Assembly (NCBI GenBank): GCA_003116975.1
Contig: BGKB01000059.1
Coordinates: 310,001-374,000 of the forward strand
Direction of reading: 5' to 3'
Length of the DNA stretch: 64,000 nt
DNA from: Aurantiochytrium sp. KH105
Lineage: Eukaryota; Sar; Bigyra; Thraustochytrida; Thraustochytriidae
Made by a program: the position numbers and the translations under genes. Shown here one piece after another: positions 9,701 to 16,455 of the stretch (the first letter of the stretch is position 1; each line of letters begins with the position of its first letter). The notes under the pieces were generated by a model, which saw only the letters and a list, made by a program, of their open reading frames with translations, was not told the DNA's origin and searched no databases.

Positions 9701-10842
9701 AAAACGGCAAAGACCGTCTCCGAAGGGCGTATTGGCACAATATCGCCATAACCGACCGTGGAAATCGTTGCCACAGCCCAGTACAGGCTTCGAACATACA
9801 TGCAGGCTACGCAATCACGTACCTGACAGCTAGCGATGTCGGCGTGTGTCCAGGAACTCAAGAGGGACGCGTTTCCATAAGAATGATCCAGCCCGATGTG
9901 TTCGCATGAATGCAGCGTTGTCGTGTCAGCGAGGTGATGCCAGCCGCAAGCTAGCACATGCGCTACAGCAAAGCCGGCTCCAATAAGATAGATACAACGT
10001 CGACTTGCTCTTGCATCCGCAGGACCGAGACTGTCTAACATGGAGTAGTACTCTGTAGCCCTGGCCAGCTGAAGCATCTTGAGAAGTCGCATCCTTGTCC
10101 AGACCTGAAATGCAAGACGACTATCGACCGCAAAGACAATCCAGCAGGCAATATCAAAAGGAACGACACCGATAATACGAAGTGCGCGTCGGAAGAAGCT
10201 CAAACAAGTCATTTGCCGGCGTGCATTGAATAAGTCGATCATTGCTGGAAGATCGAGGACGAGTAGCTCCAAGAGCATCCATCCTGCGAGAGATCCTGGC
10301 GCAAGGTTAATATTGGCCTGAGGAGTGATGAAAGCAATTTTTGCAGGGACGAGGATGACATGTGCGAGAGTCACCATGGACATGCAAAGCGTCATAAAGT
10401 GGTAGTCTTCAAGCCATTTGGGTTTTGCGCGGGGAATCCTCGGGCCATAGAGTGCGACATAGGAGACATTGAGATTGCTGCCGGACCGCGTGCGTGATAA
10501 TTTGCTTACATCGATGCGGTTAATCGTTCTTCGAATCGCGTCAGGCACTGAGAGCGCGACAGCGCGTCCATGGCCGCTGTCTGCGGAAACTGATACTCGA
10601 CCGGAAGCATGATCGTCTGCACTATTGCGCGACGCTGACAATCCTTGTCGAGGCACGCTCTCCTTGGGCGTGGCGACCAGACCTCCCTGCGATGGGGCTG
10701 CTTGCGCCTCGGGCATGGCCCTACGTGCGCTGGCGCGCAAATCGCAACTGCCTTTGCGCGCGTCCTTGTGGCGCGCGCCACGGCAGGTCGCTGCAGATGC
10801 AAAAGAATGTTGTATACGTTGTGCATTTGCGGGCAACGACAT
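3760..10842 (-). CDS. Four-repeat K+ channel with four cNMP-binding-like domains (CNGK-like)
   Basis: A single 2360-aa open frame contains four complete channel units. Each has six membrane segments, a pore and a C-terminal cyclic-nucleotide-binding-like domain. The pore filters are TVGYGD (near residue 364), TVGYGD (943), TVGFGD (1523) and TIGYGD (2030), about 510-580 residues apart, all of K+-selective type. S4 segments keep spaced Arg/Lys (for example RMRLLKMLQLARA in unit 1). The overall plan matches CNGK channels known from sea urchin and fish sperm and from choanoflagellates: K+ channels folded like voltage-gated Na+/Ca2+ channels, with all four subunits on one chain. The phosphate-cassette Arg normally contacting cAMP/cGMP is not recognisable in any of the four domains (YLVSAVV, YTSSVQV, NTSLVAQT, TATPVALT), so ligand gating is uncertain, as in EAG/KCNH channels. 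The fourth binding domain carries a low-complexity insertion. No intron across 7 kb. Confidence 0.9.
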   Translation of the reverse strand: MSLPANAQRIQHSFASAATCRGARHKDARKGSCDLRASARRAMPEAQAAPSQGGLVATPKESVPRQGLSASRNSADDHASGRVSVSADSGHGRAVALSVPDAIRRTINRIDVSKLSRTRSGSNLNVSYVALYGPRIPRAKPKWLEDYHFMTLCMSMVTLAHVILVPAKIAFITPQANINLAPGSLAGWMLLELLVLDLPAMIDLFNARRQMTCLSFFRRALRIIGVVPFDIACWIVFAVDSRLAFQVWTRMRLLKMLQLARATEYYSMLDSLGPADARASRRCIYLIGAGFAVAHVLACGWHHLADTTTLHSCEHIGLDHSYGNASLLSSWTHADIASCQVRDCVACMYVRSLYWAVATISTVGYGDIVPIRPSETVFAVFAELLGIALYVLLLSSVTSFVSNKDAARLAYNRKVHQLSRFCQAYGIADQSGVKVLRYFELIWQQSQGFEEDLLLEQLPRKLRASVLFMLHGDIIINDPAFENSDLNMVRALLQDANIITFVAEEHIFHSGQTALAFYGICKGSVSMMYEDVTHAERISLEANTGVLLGHAEAIAQKPYLVSAVVKSSGLSEIFCIDMTTFQSVVQCFLSLEEIRERCEQSLESGDWMRPYRLRSKERLQPEDVDKIRARMEVEAKKANHNTGAVIKEGEALRIDTTSYQLPGAEATLSSFKIGRAQVTSRLRSPNSAASSGSVRREFPVQKHRSRSASVAVDAIVTEALVQKLGSFGQAANAVASRSISVLVWACMRLVVAAGYLVMVPLAIGLHSWKEELARQRATIVMAYALDIFCAIDLASRIYRRYELRELLSAEAKRKFFRRSVFDLLSLAPLDVVLLLISTEPDWTLWATLRIIRCLCITRIPTYSRKCSAALERRGIRIDASRRSSAELAILSAISSIWLASLWALFANKDFEQLGLGAWASSLRDDTHMEQSIYWAIMTLTTVGYGDVAAITTAESLFAVVAIFFASLGLYPVIVANISVMQGEPSESGRICKRALKDKPSKDVLVERTKACKILATQENLVSGIRAYLSYVEEQDFEPQEFFAEMPPWLAKKVAYELYGPLLRGNARCDEGSGGRGHARVMPMGHSLQKTTPGNKLFKGTSSAFLSEVCMHLRVELGIAHSPLITTGQEATHAYFLLDGLVQATEKGLKGFGGPGSYFGFEDIVCDNPYTSSVQVLEQSMFLCISAADFSRALEIFPEDALLIQSCCNPLRRRGSDVARGLSTQSSGSNVTNMTNTTTGSPAPRHRSKRGQEAPPMAVGTQHRRCSEANVTFHASLFAHINKRKYVILPLTPLRRALDTLSTCVALSIHLLIALGLGLVANSACTLSTDGWIKVILILNAIGDAFSILQMGLQGFFYAEREKGALIVDARRLCARYVQSKAMIVDAVASFPVDWIYLAAAGSSGNLHTALALRLFKLVRVFELRVHLDRLRQVMDRLQVKQTHAELLRVLLVLMIFAHWLACIWVRFANVDPANSWAVGDCTLSGTCFGDMPANSSTSCVRFEPSALYLRGLYWVLVTLNTVGFGDVVARSDKETVFVILVMILGAAMYALLIAILASIVANLDQTATTHKRWREELQRLVAARELPQYLRDKILSYADQMWRSQRGGSLEEVVRFIPRNLQTELLRSMDDGQLAKVSLFQGVQPVLVDSLISRLTPTTCAPGDFIFRAGQPSSAMYVLSAGDVSVLAEDGVTTVDKYSGKGVFGFDEFFEQLVMNTSLVAQTFCTVLVLRQDDFLEALDKFPGAETTILENVELLKATSATLKLANNLKNRKVTKMMTTDISGLHKNRTRQPVQPDVPWRVAWEYAVLAMTLYVAFTVPFRVGILASAKQYEMSGALLAWAVTETVLVNSMCALDMYLHARRFAFFKEGSIVSEAEELWPHYRATWFMTDLAALIPCDIIIVVVTFTNSFPQESSVNLFQVWSMGRLLTLARLRRVSGYFYPLVDFHLHAVKVKMSAAVMRIIFKVFSLLLVAHWVACTWYFLAYCEGLPTSWAHLEESQLDQSLVEITSGHAYLRSLYWSVTLLTTIGYGDIVPKTMLETLFAVAVLLVSLYMYVDIVANVTTVISNLDSAAARQKTIREAVRRNLRDKNTPPAIMHTVNEFLDSQTLLARFGISEPDLMKSLPDAIQREIRGYMHGGKLSQAPCFLGLPNAVILEIAAGMRHRTLVTGDTLGCEGSVAIELALHVSGKMQYVALQLSSSELPDILRANDRMLVRQNTERDVARQGSPPVGLAAHPAWAPQSGHELDGEHLSGLSPIPPEIGHVDGMHDDMMILGQCLCKEIPTNDLVGIEILVDQAMTATPVALTICEVYVVAFAKLDDILQRLSVEVREQVRDQALKQVARIESREGFQPFSPAEM

Positions 10843-11988
10843 ATAGTACGTGAGGCGTCTCGCTCCCTTTGTTGATTCACCTGAACCCGGTATAGCACCT
10901 ACCCTTTTCCACTTGCGGACTTTATGCCTTTAACCAGCCAGGCTTCTTCGCGCAACAAAAAAAGCTTTTCTTGCTTCTTTCTACTGACTTTGGGCGAGAA
11001 AAGCCAAGCCTCCAAGGCTCCCCGTCGAGTCTAGCCGGCAGAGCAAAGTGGCCTGTTGCTTGCAATATCAAAGCAAAGCTATGCCGGCCACAAGGTATCA
11101 GCTTCTGCGACAGGCGTTTTGCTTCTTTGCGTCAGGGGGGCAGCACGAAACCGTCATTTCTCAATGAGCGACCCTTTTACCACACTTCATCCTCCTTCCT
11201 TGAACTTGCTGCTGATCGACACGTTCGAGGCGCGAGGAGGGTGCGCCTTGACGGAAGATTACCACCGCCAGCATTTGCTCCGGCAGAATACTTCTTCCAG
11301 TTCATCGACTATCCAGAGAAAGGAAGCCCTTCGTCGATCGTCTTGTCCCCACCTCCCGGACGCCGTCCGTGGTGCCGGCGGGCGGGTGGATGCCAGTGGG
11401 CGTTGAAAAGTTGATCGGATCATTATGATGTAGGCCGCCACACCTTCCCGAGGCACGGCACTGGCAACCTAACTCGACTCGGAGAGCACAGTTTCAACGG
11501 TTCTCTGAGCAACCCCAAAATGTATACTAGGCCTAAAAACTTTTTTACACCACATTTTATCAAGCCGGACCTTGGGAGATGGTGCATACGTGTCATCGCC
11601 TTCGGCGTGTGGTGGTGGTGGTCACGCGCACGCAGAGCTTTGGGATCGATCGCGTAGTGCCACGTACAGAGGCAGACCGTGATAGGCAAACCTTTTGGCG
11701 CAACGCTACGCACTCGGGAAGCGCTAGCAGACCTTTTTGCTCGCTTGCTGGAAGAGAAACGACTTAGCTACAACGCGAAAAGCAAAGTTGAGATTGAGAT
11801 TTCGCTCGAACCGGGCCTTAAGCGGGACCCTTTGGAGAAAGCAAAAGCGAGCGAGCAAGCAAGCAAGCAAGCAAGGGACTGATTGACGTGGTTGGTAAAC
11901 AGAAAAGAAAAGAGATCGTGTTCTCTCGCCAAAGATTCAAGTATCAACTGCAGTGTCAAAGCACGGGCGGCGATAGAATATTGGATCT
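10843..11988. promoter_or_regulatory. Divergent intergenic region, channel / ketohexokinase
   Basis: 1.15 kb between two divergent starts; it must hold both promoters. It contains a short (AAGC)n microsatellite at about 11850-11875. No RNA gene or convincing coding frame is visible; the small open frames are low-complexity or overlap each other. Confidence 0.45.
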
Positions 11989-13068
11989 ATGTCGACGCCT
12001 GTTGAACCTGCGAGCAATGGTGATACTCGCCCAGACCTCGCGCTCGCCCGAGGCCCCTTCCAGGAGCGCGTGACTAGATCCAGCATTGCCGCCTGGGAAA
12101 ACGTTCTCTGCGTTGGGATTGCATGTGTAGATATCGTCGATGAGTTGGCCAGCTTTCCTGACGAGGACTCTGAACAGCGGAGCCTCGGGCGAATCCGGCG
12201 TCTCGGTGGCAACGGAGCAAACATGCTCTGTACACTGAGTCAATTTGACGGCGCCAAGTCCTCACTCATGTTTGCAAGTGCACCGAGAGAATCCGATCCC
12301 AATGTTGCATTTGTAGGCGACGAGCTGTGCAGATTCAACGTGACACAGGTACCTGTGCTCATCAAGGAATGGAAGGGGACGGTGCAGATGCCAACCTCTT
12401 ACATTTTGCAGTCGCGCTTGACAGGCTCTCGCACAATTATTCACTATCGCAACATCCCTGAACTGACTTGCGCGGACATGGCAGGGAACGTTGATCTGAG
12501 AACATACACTTGGGTCCACTTTGAAGGTCGATCTGGGCCAGACTTGGAAGGAATGCTCAGGGCGTCAGTTCATGCAGGGTGCACAATCTCGCTTGAGATC
12601 GAAAAGCCGCGTCCTCCCTTTGACATGCTGACTTTGCTGCGGTATTGCAATGTGGTGATGATTGGCAAGGACTTTGTCAAGGCGCAAGGTTTCGCTCACG
12701 CACGAGAGTTTCTGGTCCACTTGTGGTCGCAGCGCCAAACTCTAGAAATGAAGCTCCATGCAAAGATTGTTTTGCCATGGGGTGAGGAAGGGGCCTTTGG
12801 TATTGCCTTTGGAGAAGATGTGATGAGAGACGAAGCAGAACCTGGGCCGGAAATCATTTACGCGCCGGCAGCGACACTGGACAAGCCGATTCTTGACTCT
12901 GTGGGTGCTGGCGACGTCTTTAACGGGAGCCTTGTCGTAGGACTGCTGCGCGGACAGCCGCTGCACGAGGCCATGCGCTTCGCCTGCAACATTGCAGGCG
13001 GCAAGTGCACGCAGCAAGGTCTCGAACATCTTACAAAGTTTGTATCGGAGGATAAAAGGGGCTTGTAG
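11989..13068 (+). CDS. KHK: Ketohexokinase (PfkB family)
   Basis: A 359-aa protein that matches ketohexokinase along its whole length after a 38-residue N-terminal extension. Landmarks are VLCVGIACVDIVDELASFP (first strand), GGNGAN at residues 73-78 (sugar/nucleotide site), GSRTIIHYRNIPEL, WVHFEGR, EIEKPRPPFD, and the catalytic GAGD with Asp at about residue 309 in DSVGAGDVFNGS. The end (FACNIAGGKCTQQGLE) is also KHK-like. The enzyme phosphorylates fructose at C1 using ATP, feeding fructose into triose metabolism in the cytosol. The GSRTI..Y and HFEGR segments are typical of KHK rather than of ribokinase or adenosine kinase. No organelle signal is obvious, and no introns. Confidence 0.9.
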   Translation: MSTPVEPASNGDTRPDLALARGPFQERVTRSSIAAWENVLCVGIACVDIVDELASFPDEDSEQRSLGRIRRLGGNGANMLCTLSQFDGAKSSLMFASAPRESDPNVAFVGDELCRFNVTQVPVLIKEWKGTVQMPTSYILQSRLTGSRTIIHYRNIPELTCADMAGNVDLRTYTWVHFEGRSGPDLEGMLRASVHAGCTISLEIEKPRPPFDMLTLLRYCNVVMIGKDFVKAQGFAHAREFLVHLWSQRQTLEMKLHAKIVLPWGEEGAFGIAFGEDVMRDEAEPGPEIIYAPAATLDKPILDSVGAGDVFNGSLVVGLLRGQPLHEAMRFACNIAGGKCTQQGLEHLTKFVSEDKRGL

Positions 13069-13374
13069 TAACCCTCGCACCGACACACCAAACGTCAGAA
13101 GGTCAGGCTGTATATCGTCAAACCCACTTATTTGTGATGCGGGCAACGAGAAACATGAATATCTTTTCACTAATGAAAACAACGATGTGGGCAGTCGAAG
13201 CGATTGAAATGTCGAAAACTAAAAAAAGAAACATAATTCATGAAAAAAAGGCAGAGGCGAGTAAAGTCGACTTCGTTACGCAGAAGTTGAGAGATCCGGG
13301 TTCAGCCAATGCATCGAGACTTCGCCAATGCACCTTCGAAGAATGGGACGTATAATTTCTGCAAACTCATAGGA

Positions 13375-15791
13375 TCATCGTATCACCAAAATCCAAAATA
13401 CGGCCACAAACGCACCAGTCACGGGACCCACGGTAAGCGCCAGCGGCGTAGCTGACGACTCGCCATCGATAATCGCTGTCGGCTCGGCTGAAGGGGACTG
13501 CGTAGTAGGGGAACACGCGTCGAATTCCCCTGTTCCGTTATAGGGCCTGTTTGTCCCGGTGAGGGAGGCAGGAAGAACTGGCTGTGGGCCGCAGAGAGGA
13601 ACGCTATCAATGTCACTGCGCATCGGAATCGTGTGAGCTTCCTTGCACCGCTGATATTTCGCGAAGGACTTACAGCCTCGAAAGACTTGTCATGCTACTG
13701 ACCGCTTGAGGAAGCTTCGTAAGATTTGTGTCGGTGATATCCCTATTCGATCGATTGTGAGCACGCTTAGTCAATCTCTGCTTCTAATGAGTGAGTGCGT
13801 TGAACGTACAGAAACCTAAGCTTTGTGAGTGAGGACAGACTTTCGGGAAGGGAGGTGAGAGGGTTGTTACGCATATTTCTATAACAAGAAACAACGAAAG
13901 TTAGTGGCAACTCTTTCAGGTCTCGTCAACCATTCGATGGCATCATCTGACCTACAGGGCGGTAAGTTCGGAAAGTCCCGAAATGCTCTCGGGGAGGGAC
14001 GTGAGCAGATTGTATCCTGAAGCGCTGTTGTGCGCATGCTTGTGCTCGTGAGTTTGCTTACACTTTTTTTGCAGTCAAAAGGGAGGGCCAGCTTCGGCCC
14101 GTGTAACGTACATCCAACGAAGCTTGGTCAAAGCCCCAATCGAAGAAGGCAGTGTCGTGATACTGTTGAGATCGATGCTTCTGCAGTGAGATGTTTTCAA
14201 AAGGCGAATGTTAGTGACAACTCTTTTTGGTCTCGTCGACCATTCGATGACATCATCGGACTTACAGGCCACTAAGTTCGGAGAGTCCCGAAATGCTCTC
14301 GGGGAGGGACGTGAGCTGATTGTAAAAAAAAGTCCTGTTTTGCTCGTGTTCAAGTGTAAGAGTCATCGTTCTAGAATTCTGGGAGAACGATCAGCTTCGG
14401 CCACTTTCACGTACAAGGCAGTCAGCTTGGTCAAAGCCCCAATCGAAAAGGGCAATTCAGTGAGGTTGTTTTCGGAGAGAAATCTGCAACGAAGTAATTT
14501 TCGAAAGGCAAATGTATGTGGCAACTCTTTTTCTGTCTCGTCAACCATTCAATGACATCATCTGACTTACAGGTGGGTAAGTTCGGAGAGTCCCGAAATG
14601 CTCTCGGGGAGGGACGTGAGCTGATTGGCGAGGAAATATCTGTTTATGCTCGCGTTCAAGAGTAAATGTCATCTTTCTAATAATAGAGGAGCACGGCCAG
14701 CTTCGGCCCCTTTCACGTACAAGCCTTGCAGCTTGGTTAAAGCCCCAATCGAAGAGGGCAAACCGGTGAGATTGTTGAAGTCGAACCTTCTGCAATAAGG
14801 TATTTTCAAGCAGCGAAAGTTAGTGGCAGCTCTTTTAGTCTTCTCAACCATTCGATGACATTATCTGACTTACAGGCGTAAGTTCGGAAAGTCCCGAAAT
14901 GCTCTCGGGGATGGACGTGAGCTGGTTGTCGTCGAGATATCTGTTTTTGCTCGCGTTCAACTGTAAGGGTCATCTTCAAGTTATTCTGGGAGAACGACCA
15001 GCTTCAGCCACTTTCACGTACAGGGTAGTCAGCTTGGTCAAAGTTCCGATCGAAACGGGCAATGCCGTGAGCTTGTTGCTATAGAGATCTCTGCAATGAG
15101 TTAAAAGGCGCATGTTAGTGGCAACTCTTTAGGTCTCATCAGTCATTCGACGACATCATCTGACTTACAACTTGGTAAGTTCGGAAAGTTCCGAAATGCT
15201 TTCGGGGAGGGACGTGAGCTGGTTGATTCCTAAAGAGCTGTTGCGCGCGTGCTCGTATTCGTGAGCGTGCTTGCACTTCTCTTGCAGTCAAAGATTGTGG
15301 CCAGCCTTGGCCACTTTCACGTACAAATCAGTCAGTTTGGTCAAAGCCCCAATCGAAGAGATAATCCCCTTGAGCTCGTTGTTATAGAGATCTCTGCAAT
15401 GAGGTATTTTTTTAGTGACAACTTGTCTCGCCATATCGATGATCTTGATGCACGTACAGGTATTCAAGATTTGTCAGCTGGCCAACAGATTCGGAGACAG
15501 CCGTCAGCTTGTTAGTAGTCAAATCGCTACGATTGTAGATGGATTGGTTAGTATACCTTGGCAGCACTCTGCAATGAAGAAAACTAACAGGTGCGTGAGC
15601 GAGGTCAAGGAGGACAGGGCAGGCTCGAAAACGTCAGTGTTGCGGTCCTCGTTCCAAGAAAGACGGTTGACGCAGTAAGCATACGTCGACGAGTCCGAAC
15701 AGGGAGAAGTGTCGCAGGTGCAAGTTGCGGCACTTCTCAAAGCTGAGGCGCAAGGAAGGACCACCAGGAGCAGCAAAAGCCGAAGCGTCAT
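13375..15791 (-). CDS. Secreted LRR protein, 15 exons with one LRR per 69-nt exon
   Basis: Reconstructed by eye from splice sites. Exon 1 (15791-15589) encodes a signal peptide (MTLRLLLLLVVLPCASA) and a Cys-rich cap. Exons 2-14 are 15526-15458, 15393-15325, 15237-15169, 15090-15022, 14940-14874, 14789-14721, 14639-14571, 14483-14415, 14334-14266, 14180-14112, 14024-13956, 13878-13810 and 13742-13674. Exon 15 (13615-13375) encodes a Cys cap, a Ser/Thr/Pro-rich stalk and a hydrophobic tail (GPVTGAFVAVFWILVIR) that suggests a GPI signal or membrane anchor. Every internal exon is one 23-residue repeat (LxLxxNxLTxLPxSI pattern) and 69 nt long, except exon 6, which is 67 nt. All introns are phase 2 with GT-AG ends, mostly 60-90 nt. 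As annotated, exon 6 breaks the frame; skipping it keeps the frame. Probably a surface recognition or adhesion protein; no ligand can be inferred. Confidence 0.75.
13674..15526 (-). repeat. Tandem two-exon LRR unit, period about 302 bp
   Basis: Starts of alternate exons are spaced 303, 301, 306, 303 and 302 bp (15393, 15090, 14789, 14483, 14180, 13878), and the other exon class keeps a similar spacing. One class ends in SIGALTKL-type codons and a GTACGTGAAAG donor; the other ends in SISGLSEL-type codons and a GTAAGTCAGATGATG donor. Both exon and intron sequence are repeated, so the unit duplicated as genomic DNA. Confidence 0.85.
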
Positions 15792-16455
15792 CGCGACCAC
15801 GCCGTTCTTGCTTGAAGAGGACCAATCTGAGCTTTTGCTGGCTTCTGGAGCAACAGTGAGGGCGTGCGTCTGTTGCGGGTCTACAATGCAATACCTTTCC
15901 GTTCGCCGGTCTATCCCGGCTCGCCTGATTCGGACTCTGAGACCTGCCGGCTGGCCGCTTTGAGGACTGATGTGTTATACCCGTGGGTGCACATTGCGGC
16001 ATTTTTCGCACGGCCGCGTCTCCACGAACTCTCCATTCAATCGGCGGCCAAATAGGACTCTTTTTACTTGCTAGTGTCCACATCAGCTAGTCAGCAAGTC
16101 GAGCAAGTCGGCTTGCAAGTGCTGTGCCCTACTGGGAGCCAGTCATTGCAGCATTGACCTAGCAGGCCTCCCAACGCGTCGAGCGGGCATTGGCACAACG
16201 CCCAGAACGCAAGTCCAGCTCGACACATTTGCAACTGCGGGACCGCCCATCAGAAGTGCAGAATTACTCTTTCTTGTTGCTAGCCCTTGCCTCTGCATGG
16301 TTGGGGTGGCCCAGGCCCAACGTGTGCTTTAAACTGCAAGGTCCCTGGGGATATGTTTGCAAGTCTGCACGAGCCAAGATCGCTTTATCTCCAAGAAACG
16401 ACACACAAAAAAGCCCGTGGGCCATATGAAAACATGCACTCACTGTCAGTCAAAG
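15792..16455. other. Intergenic region upstream of the LRR gene
   Basis: 664 bp between the LRR gene start and the end of the Pumilio gene, both on the minus strand. It should contain the LRR promoter and the Pumilio 3' end. I see no RNA gene, repeat or supported coding frame in it. Confidence 0.4.

Noticed and set aside
3760-10842. A voltage-gated Na+ or Ca2+ channel alpha subunit
   Set aside because: Four repeats fit, but the pores carry GYG/GFG K+ filters and each repeat has a CNBD-like domain, which Na+/Ca2+ channels lack.
13375-15800. Regularly spaced repeats that could suggest a CRISPR array
   Set aside because: Units are 302 bp, contain alternating coding exons and introns and encode LRRs; they are not short direct repeats with unique spacers, and the genome is eukaryotic.
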